Part shown: positions 1-8,114 of the stretch, in pieces
Position numbering within the stretch: the first letter of the stretch is position 1
Layout: the number at the start of each line of letters is the position of its first letter
Assembly: GCF_008369105.1 (NCBI RefSeq)
Contig: NZ_VINQ01000008.1
Location: 62,001-126,000 of the forward strand
DNA length: 64,000 nucleotides
From: Aquicoccus porphyridii
GTDB taxonomy: Bacteria; Pseudomonadota; Alphaproteobacteria; Rhodobacterales; Rhodobacteraceae
Direction of reading: 5' to 3'
Translations under genes and position numbers: made by a program
The notes under the pieces: generated by a model
What the model was told of the DNA's origin: nothing
The model's input: only the letters and a program-made list of their open reading frames with translations
Databases searched by the model: none

Positions 1-86
1 AAGTTCGGGCGCGCGGGGTGGTGCGCGCGGCTGTTGCGGGCAGGAAACCGTGCTCTATCTGGGTGCCATGGGGGAGGGTGCGGACG

Positions 87-644
87 CTACCCAAGCAGGC
101 GAAGCGACGAGATTACCGCATTTATCGACTGCTGGAGAGGTTGCTCTCCATCAATCCTGCAGATCGGCTTGACCTGCTCGCCAAGCCATTTCTCATGCGC
201 TGCCAAGTTCCGTCCTTGAAAGTCGGGGTTGTCATACCCCCGCGCCCAATCGAGAAAGTCCTTGTGAATCTGATGCATGTCGCCGCCTTCCTTGATCCGG
301 TCGCCGTAGCGTTTCTGCTCGCGGGCAAGCAATCGTTTCAACCGAACAGGCGTTGGCAGGGCTACGAATACAATCAAGTCGGCTTGATCAATCAATTCGC
401 CGCCCCAGCCATTGCACGCACCGGTAAGCACCCAGCCATCCGAACCCAGAGCCTCTGACATCGAGGCGACACGTTCCGATGGCGCTCTCTTTACCGAGAA
501 CGGCGGATCAACCGGTGCCCAGTAATGGTCATCGCAATCGACATGAACCAGACCCTCTCTGGCTGCGACATGTTCGCCGAGCGTGGTGGTGCCGGAGCCG
601 GACGCCCCGAAGATATAGAGTCTGTTGCTTACGGAATGGGGCAT
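87..644 (-). CDS. P-loop adenylate-kinase-like protein lacking the Walker A lysine
   Basis: This 185-aa protein opens with a beta strand and a nucleotide-binding loop, GASGSGTTT at residues 13-21. The pattern is that of the Walker A motif, but the usual Lys is Thr. I know this GSGTTTLG form from a family of small proteins annotated as adenylate kinase or AAA ATPase, so the substitution looks like a family trait rather than decay. An Arg-rich LID-like stretch (RLKRLLAREQKRYGDR, about residues 102-117) follows. The substrate cannot be told from sequence. An AGGA lies 9 nt before the ATG. It lies downstream of kynU on the same strand after a 117-nt gap, with no sign of coupling. Confidence 0.8.
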   Translation of the reverse strand: MPHSVSNRLYIFGASGSGTTTLGEHVAAREGLVHVDCDDHYWAPVDPPFSVKRAPSERVASMSEALGSDGWVLTGACNGWGGELIDQADLIVFVALPTPVRLKRLLAREQKRYGDRIKEGGDMHQIHKDFLDWARGYDNPDFQGRNLAAHEKWLGEQVKPICRIDGEQPLQQSINAVISSLRLLG

Positions 645-761
645 TCTGATCGTCCTGGTTCCAGGGTGAGGCGTCGCAAAGAAGCGACCCTTGATGACAA
701 GCCGGCCACGAGGCGGGGGCGCATCGACCCGGGGTGGCGTGCTTGATCGGCGGCGAAACGC

Positions 762-1955
762 TCAGGTGACGCGGGCGCGGGCCTTGTATTCGGGGGTGTC
801 CCAGAGGCGGTTCTGCATGATGCTCTCAAGAATTTCGGCGGCGGCGATGACGTCACCCTCGTCGATATAGAGCGGGGTGAAGCCGAAGCGCATGATGTCG
901 GGGGCGCGGAAATCGCCGATCACGCCACGCGCGATCAGCGCCTGCATCGCGGCATAGCCTTCGGCAAAGCGGAAGCTGACCTGGCTGCCGCGCGCATCGG
1001 GGGCGCGGGGGGTGGCGAGGTCGAGATCGGGGCAGCGTTTCTCGACCTCGTCGATGAAAAGCTGTGTCAGTTCAAGCGATCTGGCGCGGATGTCGTCCAT
1101 CGTGGTCATGTCCCAGATGTCGAGCGCGGATTCGAGGGCGGCCATGGCCAGCACGGGCGGTGTGCCGACGCGCATCCGCTCGATCCCGGCGCCGGGGCGG
1201 TAGCTTTGCTCGAACGCAAAGGGCGCATCATGACCGAGCCAGCCCGACAGCGCGGGGCGCGCGGCGTCGGCATGGCGGGGGGCGACATAGATGAAGGCGG
1301 GCGCACCGGGGCCGCCATTGAGGTATTTATAGGTGCAGCCGACGGCGAAATCGGCATTGGCGCCGCTGACATCGACCGGCGTGGCCCCGGCGGTATGGGC
1401 CAGATCCCAGACGGTGATTGCGCCCACGGCATGGGCCTTTGCGGTCAGCGCCTTCATGTCATGCAGCCGCCCGGTGCGGTAATCGACCTCGGTGATGAGG
1501 GTCACGGCCACCTCTTCGGTGATGTTCGCCTCGACCTCTTCGGGGGCGACGACGCGCAATTCATGGCCCCGGCCCAGCGATCGGATCAGCCCTTCGGCCA
1601 TGTAGAGATCGGAGGGGAAATTGCCGCTGTCGCTGAGGATCACCTTGCGGTCGGGGCGCATCTCGAGGGCGGAGGCCAGCGCCTGATAGACCTTGATCGA
1701 GAGCGTGTCGCCGATCACCACATGCCCCGGCTCGGCGCCGATGAGGCGCGCGATGCGGTCGCCCACGCGGGTCGGTTGCGCCATCCATCCGGCCTTGTTC
1801 CAGCCGGTGATGAGCATCTCGCCCCACTCGTCCTGCATGACCGATTGTATGCGCCCCGGCGCCGCCTTGGGCAGGGGACCGAGCGAGTTGCCGTCGAGAT
1901 AGATCACGCCCTCGGGCAGGTGGAACAGCGATTTGGTGCGGGCGAAATCGGTCAT
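762..1955 (-). CDS. kynU: Kynureninase
   Basis: This 397-aa PLP enzyme of aminotransferase fold type I cleaves kynurenine to anthranilate and alanine in tryptophan catabolism. The DGNSLG signature is at residues 21-26, DLAHTAGA at about 184-191, and the PLP Schiff-base lysine is Lys210 in GCTYKYLNGGPG. Length matches the family (about 400 aa). Tryptophan dioxygenase and formamidase are not adjacent, so the pathway is split or encoded elsewhere. A perfect 14-bp palindrome starts 15 nt upstream of the start codon and is the likely operator. In other proteobacteria kyn genes are often controlled by an Lrp-type regulator, but no such gene is in the window. Confidence 0.95.
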   Translation of the reverse strand: MTDFARTKSLFHLPEGVIYLDGNSLGPLPKAAPGRIQSVMQDEWGEMLITGWNKAGWMAQPTRVGDRIARLIGAEPGHVVIGDTLSIKVYQALASALEMRPDRKVILSDSGNFPSDLYMAEGLIRSLGRGHELRVVAPEEVEANITEEVAVTLITEVDYRTGRLHDMKALTAKAHAVGAITVWDLAHTAGATPVDVSGANADFAVGCTYKYLNGGPGAPAFIYVAPRHADAARPALSGWLGHDAPFAFEQSYRPGAGIERMRVGTPPVLAMAALESALDIWDMTTMDDIRARSLELTQLFIDEVEKRCPDLDLATPRAPDARGSQVSFRFAEGYAAMQALIARGVIGDFRAPDIMRFGFTPLYIDEGDVIAAAEILESIMQNRLWDTPEYKARARVT

Positions 1956-2272
1956 GGTGGCCTCATTTGCTTCAAGCTTGAAGTATTCCTAGCGGTTTAC
2001 TGGGGGCCTGTCCATCCTGTGCGTGGGGCGGTGGTTGGGGGGATGGCCCTAGATTGACGTCCCAGCCCGGAACAGCGGCGAAGCCGCCCGGGCAGCACAC
2101 GGCCGCCCCCCGGCCGGGTGCTTTTGAGAGGGTGCGCGTCGCTTCGGGTGTGGGATGACTTTGCAAGATAAACTGCCCTGCGCCGATGGTGTGAGCACCC
2201 GACCGCGGCCGGGTGCGGCCCTTTCGTCTGGCATAACCCGCATCGGTCGAATCCGATCAAGGGCAATCAGCC
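1956..2272. other. Intergenic region between osmC-like gene and kynU
   Basis: This 317-nt stretch has no convincing ORF. Apart from the kynU palindrome it holds short GC-rich inverted repeats. One is a 22-nt near-palindrome at 2195-2216 with GCACCCG/CGGGTGC arms. Another is a small GCGGC-GAA-GCCGC hairpin near 2073. The 2195 hairpin lies about 55 nt past the end of the osmC-like gene and may end its transcript, but it has no clear T-run. Confidence 0.5.
1970..1983. promoter_or_regulatory. Perfect palindrome upstream of kynU (candidate operator)
   Basis: The sequence CTTCAAGCTTGAAG is identical to its own reverse complement over 14 bp and starts 15 nt before the kynU ATG. Its place between any promoter and the gene fits a repressor or Lrp/LysR-type site. 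The regulator is not known from this window. Confidence 0.5.
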
Positions 2273-2677
2273 CTAGACGATTTCGAAATCATGGGTCAGT
2301 TCGGCGGTGGCGGCCATCATCGCGGAGGCGGAGCAGTATTTCTCGATCGAAAGGGAAATGGCGCGCTCGACCTTGGCCGGGGAGAGGTCTGCGCCGCGCA
2401 CGATGAAATGCATGTGGATGCGGGTATAGACCTTGGGATCGGTTTCGGCGCGGGTGGCGTCGATCTCGACCTCGACGCCCTCGACCGGTTCGCGGCCACG
2501 TTCGAGGATATGCACCACGTCATAGGCGGCGCATCCGCCGGTGCCCAGCAGCAGCAGTTCCATCGGCGAGGGGCCGGGTTTCAGACCGTCATGCTCCGCG
2601 CCGAAGGCGATGGCGTGGCCGCTTTCGGTCTGGCCCACGAAGCTTCGGTTCTCGATCCATTTGACACGTGCTTTCAT
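2273..2677 (-). CDS. OsmC family peroxiredoxin-like protein
   Basis: This 134-aa protein has the OsmC/Ohr fold. The two family cysteines are present: Cys49 in LLLLGTGGCAAYDV and Cys115 in IEKYCSASAM. Family members reduce organic or fatty-acid hydroperoxides through this cysteine pair in the cytoplasm. The PSPMELLLLG motif is typical of the YhfA-like OsmC branch rather than Ohr. The gene is last of a tight co-directional group (Fur-like regulator, EamA transporter, this gene) with a 17-nt gap to the transporter, so co-transcription is likely. Confidence 0.88.
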   Translation of the reverse strand: MKARVKWIENRSFVGQTESGHAIAFGAEHDGLKPGPSPMELLLLGTGGCAAYDVVHILERGREPVEGVEVEIDATRAETDPKVYTRIHMHFIVRGADLSPAKVERAISLSIEKYCSASAMMAATAELTHDFEIV

Positions 2678-2694
2678 GTGATGCCTCTCGATGC

Positions 2695-3597
2695 TCAGAG
2701 TGGGGGCGCGACCGGGCGGCGGTTGAGCCGGGCCTCGCGCAGGAAGGTGTAAAGCCCGGCGCCGATGGTGACGACGCAGCCCAGATAGGTGAGCGCGTCG
2801 GGCTGTTCACCGAAGATCAGGTAGCCGATGATCAGGGCAAAGAAGATCCGGCTGTAGCGGAACGGGGCGACGACCGAGATTTCGCCGGTGCGCATCGCCT
2901 GCACGATGCAGAAATACCCGGCGGCGCCCAGCAGGGACGCGGCCATGACGATCGCGCCGCTTTGCGGTGTCAGGGGCACGAACCCGCCCTGGAACTGCGC
3001 GATGATACTGCCCGCGGGCAGCAGGATGATCATCGCGTAGGCGGCGATGCGCAACGAGGGCGTCGAGGGCGGCATGAGCCGGGTCGAGACATCGCGCAGC
3101 GCGAGAAAGAGCATGCCTGCCACGGCCCAGAGCGCGTTGGGGTCGAACCCGGTGGCGCCGGGGCGGATGATGATCAGCACGCCGGAGAACCCGACCACGA
3201 TCGCGGCCCAGCGGCGCCAGCCGACCTTTTCACCCAGAAGCACCACGGCCAGCCCGGTCACGGCGAGCGGTGTGGCCTGAAGAATGGCCGAGGGCAGGGC
3301 GATGCCCACGGTGGCGAGGGCCGTCATGAAGCAGAATGTGCCCATCACGTCGGCCCCGTTGCGCATCAGGAGCGCGGGGGTGAAGAAATCGGTGGCAAAG
3401 ACGCGGCGGCCCTGAACCCGCAGGAGCGTGGAAAAGATGATCGCGCCACCGAGCCCGAGGAATACCATGACCTGCCCCTTGGGCATCGCCTCGGCGCCCA
3501 GTTTCACGCAGGCGTCGGTGGCGGCGAAGAACGCCATGGCGACAACGATGAGCGCAATGCCACGCAGGTTGTCCGAAGCTGGGTTGGCGGCGGTCAT
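2695..3597 (-). CDS. EamA/DMT-family membrane transporter
   Basis: This 300-aa integral membrane protein has about ten hydrophobic segments in two EamA repeats, the architecture of drug/metabolite exporters. The helix start MAFFAATDACVKLGAEAMP and the second-repeat FRYSRIFFALIIGYLIFGE are typical of the branch related to S-adenosylmethionine uptake proteins and RhaT-like exporters. The substrate cannot be assigned. It lies 32 nt downstream of the Fur-like gene and 17 nt upstream of the osmC-like gene on the same strand. Confidence 0.88.
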   Translation of the reverse strand: MTAANPASDNLRGIALIVVAMAFFAATDACVKLGAEAMPKGQVMVFLGLGGAIIFSTLLRVQGRRVFATDFFTPALLMRNGADVMGTFCFMTALATVGIALPSAILQATPLAVTGLAVVLLGEKVGWRRWAAIVVGFSGVLIIIRPGATGFDPNALWAVAGMLFLALRDVSTRLMPPSTPSLRIAAYAMIILLPAGSIIAQFQGGFVPLTPQSGAIVMAASLLGAAGYFCIVQAMRTGEISVVAPFRYSRIFFALIIGYLIFGEQPDALTYLGCVVTIGAGLYTFLREARLNRRPVAPPL

Positions 3598-3629
3598 GGA
3601 GGGGCCTTTCGAGGGGCACGCGCCCCGGA

Positions 3630-4058
3630 TTACGGCCCGTCCTTAGCAGGCTTTTTGAGGGGAACGCCATAGAGCTCGAGCCGATGCCCCATGAGGCGGT
3701 AGCCCAGCTTTTCGGCGATCCTTTCCTGAAGCGCCTCGATCTCGGGATCGACGAATTCGATCACCTCGCCCGAGTTCATGTCGATCAGGTGGTCGTGGTG
3801 GTCGCGCTCGGCGTCTTCATAGCGCGCGCGCCCGTCGCCGAATTCGAGCTTGTCGAGAATCCCGGCCTCCTCGAACAGCTTGACCGTGCGGTAGACCGTG
3901 GCGATGGAAATGCCGCGATCACGCGCCGAGGCGCGGGCGTGAAGTTCCTCCACGTCGGGGTGATCCTCGGCCTCTTGCAGGACCGCGGCAATGGTGCGGC
4001 GCTGGCCGGTCATGCGCAGGCCCTTGGCTTCGCAGCGTTCGGTGATTGTATCGGTCAT
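3630..4058 (-). CDS. fur: Fur/Mur-family metal-responsive transcriptional repressor
   Basis: A 142-aa Fur-family regulator with an N-terminal winged helix (ISIATVYRTVKLFEEAGIL) and a C-terminal dimerisation and metal domain (DHHDHLIDM, IEALQERIAEKLGYRL, HRLELYGVPL). The ATG at 4058 is chosen because family homology begins there; the longer reading frame upstream has no similarity. The CxxC pairs that hold structural zinc in E. coli Fur are absent, as in alphaproteobacterial Fur/Mur proteins, several of which respond to manganese. It may therefore sense Mn(II) or Fe(II). No sit or mnt genes are nearby; the co-directional neighbours are a transporter and an osmC-like gene. Confidence 0.88.
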   Translation of the reverse strand: MTDTITERCEAKGLRMTGQRRTIAAVLQEAEDHPDVEELHARASARDRGISIATVYRTVKLFEEAGILDKLEFGDGRARYEDAERDHHDHLIDMNSGEVIEFVDPEIEALQERIAEKLGYRLMGHRLELYGVPLKKPAKDGP

Positions 4059-4421
4059 GGTGATGTGCCGCCCCGGGGTCGTCCTGTCATGGTCCGGTTT
4101 AGCCACATGCAGAACCGATTTCCACCCGCAATGGCAATCTTGGATTGACTTCGCCGCGCTGCGGCACCATGTAGGCCGCAACCGACGTTTTCTGCCGCGT
4201 GAGCAGTAAAGCAACATCCGGGTGAACCGGATCAGACACAAAACGTCGAGGAATGTTCCCAAAATCACGCGTGGGTTCAGACGCCGGTGCGGCGGAACGG
4301 GCAAGAGGCGCGTTTCGTCAGGTCCATTGGCGCAACCCCGAGCGAGTCGGCCCGATATGGGTGCGGCCCCGCATTTTTACACAGGCGTGTCCGGTGACCC
4401 GGGCGCGTTCGAAAGGACACT
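4059..4421. other. Divergent intergenic region between fur-like gene and rhlE
   Basis: This 363-nt gap separates two divergent genes and must carry both promoters. A GAAAGGA Shine-Dalgarno sequence ends just before the helicase ATG. A weak TTGACT-N17-CATGTA pair near 4145 could start rhlE transcription and would give a leader of about 240 nt. I see no ORF or strong hairpin. Confidence 0.4.
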
Positions 4422-5693
4422 ATGAGAGATTTCAATGAAATGGGCCTGCCCAAGCTGCTTCTGGCGCGGGTTGGCGAACTGGGGCTGAGCGAGCCCACCC
4501 CGATCCAGGCCGAAGCCGTGCCGCATGCGATGGCGGGCCGCGACGTGATGGGCCTTGCCCAGACCGGCACCGGCAAGACCTATGCCTTTGGCCTGCCGCT
4601 GGCCTCGGTGATGCTGCGCGATGGTGTGCGGCCCTCCAGGCGCGCGGTGCGCGGCCTCGTGCTGGCGCCGACGCGCGAGTTGGCCAAACAGATCAGCGAG
4701 AGCCTGCGCGAACTGGTCAAGGGCAGCCCGCTCAAGGTCGGGCTGGTCGTCGGCGGTGCCGGGATCAATGGCCAGATCAACCGGCTGGAGCGGGGCACCG
4801 ACCTGTTGGTGGCGACGCCCGGGCGGTTGATCGACCTGCTGGACCGCAAGGCGGTGCGGCTGGACGAGACGCGGTTCCTGGTGCTCGACGAGGCCGATCA
4901 GATGCTCGACATGGGTTTCATCCACAGCCTGCGCAAGATCGCGGCGCTGTTGCCGGCGCAGCGCCAGACGATGCTGTTTTCGGCGACCATGCCCAAGCTG
5001 ATGTCGGAACTGGCGCAATCCTATCTCAAAGACCCGGTTCGGGTGCAGGTTTCGCCCCCGGGCAAGGCCGCCGACAAGATCGAGCAGGTGGTGCATTTCG
5101 TCGACAAGCCCGCCAAGCTGGGCCTGTTGATCGAGCTTCTGGACGCGCATCGTGATGAGCGCGCGCTGGTTTTCGGGCGCACCAAGCACGGGTCGGAAAA
5201 GATCAAGAACCAGCTCGAAAAAGCCGGGTTCGCCGCCGAGTCGATCCATGGCAACAAGAGCCAGGGTCAGCGCGACCGGGCCTTGAACGCGTTCAAATCC
5301 GGCAGCACCCGGGTTCTGGTGGCCACGGATGTGGCGGCACGGGGGCTTGATATTCCCGAGGTGCGCCACGTCTATAACTTCGATCTGCCCAACGTGCCCG
5401 ACAATTACGTGCACCGGATCGGCCGCACCGCGCGCGCGGGGGCCGATGGCGCGGCAATCGCCTTTTGCGCACCCGACGAGATGGGCGAGCTGAAGGCCAT
5501 TCAGAAGGTCATGGGCATGCCCATCCCCGTCGCCTCGGGCGAGGCGTGGGAGCCGATGGAACCCGCGAAACGCCAAAGCCGGGGTGGCGGTGGCGGGAAA
5601 CCCGCAGGCGCGGGCAATGGCAATGGCGGCCAGCGCCGCAGGCGGCGTCGCAGCGGCGGCGGTGGCGGTGGCGCGCGCAGGGCCGCGGCCTGA
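4422..5693 (+). CDS. rhlE: DEAD-box ATP-dependent RNA helicase, RhlE type
   Basis: This 423-aa protein has all DEAD-box helicase motifs: the Q motif (PTPIQAEAVP), motif I AQTGTGKT at 46-53, PTRELA, GG, DEAD, SAT, and HRIGRTAR in the second RecA domain. The tail from about residue 375 is a Gly/Arg-rich low-complexity segment, common in RhlE proteins and used for RNA binding. Such enzymes unwind RNA in ribosome assembly, RNA decay and cold adaptation. A clear GAAAGGA ribosome site precedes the ATG. It converges with the PhzF gene 27 nt downstream. Confidence 0.93.
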   Translation: MRDFNEMGLPKLLLARVGELGLSEPTPIQAEAVPHAMAGRDVMGLAQTGTGKTYAFGLPLASVMLRDGVRPSRRAVRGLVLAPTRELAKQISESLRELVKGSPLKVGLVVGGAGINGQINRLERGTDLLVATPGRLIDLLDRKAVRLDETRFLVLDEADQMLDMGFIHSLRKIAALLPAQRQTMLFSATMPKLMSELAQSYLKDPVRVQVSPPGKAADKIEQVVHFVDKPAKLGLLIELLDAHRDERALVFGRTKHGSEKIKNQLEKAGFAAESIHGNKSQGQRDRALNAFKSGSTRVLVATDVAARGLDIPEVRHVYNFDLPNVPDNYVHRIGRTARAGADGAAIAFCAPDEMGELKAIQKVMGMPIPVASGEAWEPMEPAKRQSRGGGGGKPAGAGNGNGGQRRRRRRSGGGGGGARRAAA

Positions 5694-5720
5694 CAGGAAA
5701 ACGTTGCGGTCGCCCGTTGT

Positions 5721-6563
5721 TCAGAGCAGCAGGCGACCTTCCATGACCGGGCAGGCGGTGCCGGAAACGGTGACGCCACCGTTTTCCGTCGCCAGCCCGA
5801 TCAGGGAGGGACGGCCCATATCCTCTCCCTGATGCAGGGTGAGGCGTTGCTCGGTGTTCTCGATGTGGGCCAGCAGCGCGGCGAGGGCGGCGGCGGCGGA
5901 GCCGGTGGCCGGGTCTTCGGGGATATTGTCGAGCGGGGCGAACATGCGGGCATGGATCGTGACGCCATTGCGCCAATAGGCGAATTGCGCGAAATCGAGC
6001 GAGGCGGGATATCGGGCGGCCCCCGCACGCATCGCGGCGATGTCGGGCAGGGCGGCGGCGAGCGCCTCGCGGCTGGCCAGTTCGGTGATGGTGAAGGGCA
6101 GGCCGAGTGAGGCCATGACGGGCGGATGTGCGATCGTGGCGATTTGCGCGGGGTCGAGCGACAACGCGGCGGCGATCTCTCCGGGTGCGGGATGGGCGAG
6201 GATTTCCAGCGGTTGCGTGGTGGTAAAACGGGCCGCCTCGGCCGTGGCATGGACGCGCAGCGGGCCAACGCCCAGCTCAAACACCATGTCGGGGCCATAC
6301 CCGGCCCGCGCCAGCGCCACCGCGGTGCCGATTGTCGGATGGCCCGCAAAGGGTATTTCCATCGTAGGTGTGAAGATGCGCACGTGCGCCGTGTTTCCCG
6401 GATCAACGGGCGGATAGACGAAAGTGGTTTCGGAATAATTGAATTCGGCGGCGATCTTTTGCAGCGTCGCCTCGGGCAATCCGCGCGCATCGGGAATAAC
6501 GGCAAGGGGATTGCCGCCAAAGGGTTGGCTGGTGAAGACGTCAAAGGTGAGATAGCGGGTCAT
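5721..6563 (-). CDS. PhzF-family isomerase
   Basis: This 280-aa PhzF/YddE-family protein has a two-lobed diaminopimelate-epimerase fold. Signature blocks are FGGNPLAVI near the N-terminus, the catalytic Glu in FNYSETTFV, PFAGHPTIGTA, and EDPATGSAAAAL in the second half. PhzF itself isomerises an intermediate of phenazine synthesis, but there are no other phenazine genes here, so this is one of the many homologues of unknown substrate. It is co-directional with the EEP nuclease gene 122 nt upstream. Confidence 0.9.
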   Translation of the reverse strand: MTRYLTFDVFTSQPFGGNPLAVIPDARGLPEATLQKIAAEFNYSETTFVYPPVDPGNTAHVRIFTPTMEIPFAGHPTIGTAVALARAGYGPDMVFELGVGPLRVHATAEAARFTTTQPLEILAHPAPGEIAAALSLDPAQIATIAHPPVMASLGLPFTITELASREALAAALPDIAAMRAGAARYPASLDFAQFAYWRNGVTIHARMFAPLDNIPEDPATGSAAAALAALLAHIENTEQRLTLHQGEDMGRPSLIGLATENGGVTVSGTACPVMEGRLLL

Positions 6564-6685
6564 GGCATTATTCCGGTCAGAATGTTTCTATCAGCGCGTA
6601 GCAAGGGAGCGGACATATTGCAAAGCACGGGCCGGACTCTGGTAGCGGGCGCGTGGGGACGGGGAGCGACCCCGGAGAGCCTGTT

Positions 6686-7384
6686 TCATGCCGGGACGAG
6701 ATCGACCCAGACGGGCAGGTGATCCGAGGCGACCCGTGCCGGGCGGGCGCTGTGCGTGCCGTGATCTTTCGCCACGAGGTCGCCCGAGATCGCGAAGCGA
6801 TCCAGCGGCGCGACCGGGCGCGGTGAGGGAAAGCTTGGCCGTTCGGGCAGGATCAGCAGCCCGGGCGTGGCATTGTCGAGCGCGCGCGCTGGCCCCCATT
6901 CGTTGAAATCCCCGGCCAGAACCGTGGGCATCGGCCCGAGATGTGCAAGATGGCGCATGATCGCGCGCAACTGCAACAGCCGGTAGCGCCGGATCAACCC
7001 GAGATGGGTGCCAATGACGCGCAGCGGGCCGATCGTGGTCTCGAGGTCGGCGCGAATCGCGCCGCGCGGCTCGAGCCCAGGCAGGTCGATATGGTCGGCG
7101 GTCAGAACCTTCACGCCCGGGCGGATCAGCATGGCGTTGCCGTGAAAGCCGAGCGAGGCCGCGGGGTCGCCGAAATCGACAACCCGCCAGCCCTGCGCCT
7201 CGGCCATGTCATGCGGCAGCGCCGCCGGGCGCGGCGGCAGGCGCTTGTCGGCCTCTTGCAGCACGACCAGTTCTGCGCAAAGGTTGGCAATCACCTGCAA
7301 CGAACGGTCCGGCCTGCGCCGCAGGTCGAGACCGACGCATTTTTGCAGGTTGTAACTTGCAATCCGGATGCTTTGCGCCTTCAT
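6686..7384 (-). CDS. Endonuclease/exonuclease/phosphatase family protein
   Basis: This 232-aa EEP-fold protein shows the catalytic blocks in order: SYNLQK (Asn), LQEAD (metal-binding Glu), GTHLGL, LAGDFNEW (Asp/Asn) and the final SDHLPVWVDL (Asp/His). The ATG at 7384 is preferred because the fold begins at RIASYNLQK; upstream codons add only an unconserved tail. Substrates in this family range from DNA to phosphoinositides and cannot be settled here. It is divergent from the membrane protein gene, with start codons 38 nt apart. Confidence 0.88.
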   Translation of the reverse strand: MKAQSIRIASYNLQKCVGLDLRRRPDRSLQVIANLCAELVVLQEADKRLPPRPAALPHDMAEAQGWRVVDFGDPAASLGFHGNAMLIRPGVKVLTADHIDLPGLEPRGAIRADLETTIGPLRVIGTHLGLIRRYRLLQLRAIMRHLAHLGPMPTVLAGDFNEWGPARALDNATPGLLILPERPSFPSPRPVAPLDRFAISGDLVAKDHGTHSARPARVASDHLPVWVDLVPA

Positions 7385-7422
7385 GGCATCTATATGCAAG
7401 CCGGGCAGGGAGTTGTCACGGT

Positions 7423-8091
7423 ATGATCCGCGAACAATCATGGCTGACCAAGCTGATCTGGGTCGCATTGCTCATTGCGGCGGCAGATGCGCTTTGGAAT
7501 TGGCAATTGTCGCTGGTGTTCATCGCGCTGGCGACGCTGACGCTTTCCATGGCGCCGGCCATGGTGGCGCGCTGGGCGCAGATTCATGTGCCCGCGACTT
7601 TCATGCTCGCGGTGGTGGCCTTTGTGGGCGGCACGCTGTTCCTGGGCGAGGTCTACGGGTTTTACGTCCGGTTCTGGTGGTGGGACATCCTGATGCATTT
7701 CGGCAGCGCGATGGGGTTCGGCCTGATCGGTTTCGTCATCGTCTTCATGCTGTTCCAGGGCGACCGTTTTGCCGCGCCGCATTGGGTGATCGCCTTCTTC
7801 GCCTTTTGCTTTGCGATGATGATCGGGGCGGTCTGGGAAATCTTCGAATTCGCCATGGACCAGGTTTTTGGCATGAACATGCAGAAATCGCCCCTCGACA
7901 CGATGGTCGACCTGATCGTCGACATGATCGGTGCGCTTCTCGCGGCGATTGCCGGGTGGCTTTATCTCAAGGGGATATCGGCGCCGGGTGTGCATCGCCT
8001 CATTGACGAGTTCATCGAGCGAAACCCGCGCTATTTCCGGCGGTTCAGGCAGATTGACGTCACCCGCGCGCGACGCGACGACGCGGATTGA
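7423..8091 (+). CDS. Polytopic membrane protein, DUF2238-like
   Basis: This 222-aa protein has about six membrane segments and a basic cytoplasmic tail (RNPRYFRRFRQ). Conserved-looking features are the aromatic FYVRFWWWDILMHFGS loop and EIFEFAMDQVFGMNMQKSPLDTMVDLIVDMIGA, similar to the YjdF/DUF2238 inner membrane family. The function is unknown. The ATG at 7423 begins a typical positive-then-hydrophobic start and follows a GGCAGGGA site. The stop overlaps a possible upstream start of the next gene, so the two may be co-transcribed. Confidence 0.8.
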   Translation: MIREQSWLTKLIWVALLIAAADALWNWQLSLVFIALATLTLSMAPAMVARWAQIHVPATFMLAVVAFVGGTLFLGEVYGFYVRFWWWDILMHFGSAMGFGLIGFVIVFMLFQGDRFAAPHWVIAFFAFCFAMMIGAVWEIFEFAMDQVFGMNMQKSPLDTMVDLIVDMIGALLAAIAGWLYLKGISAPGVHRLIDEFIERNPRYFRRFRQIDVTRARRDDAD

Positions 8092-8114
8092 CCTTTGGTC
8101 GCTTTGCACCCTTG

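Noticed and set aside
1-86. A gene at the left window edge
   Set aside because: The 86 nt before the kinase stop hold only short frames without motifs or ribosome sites.
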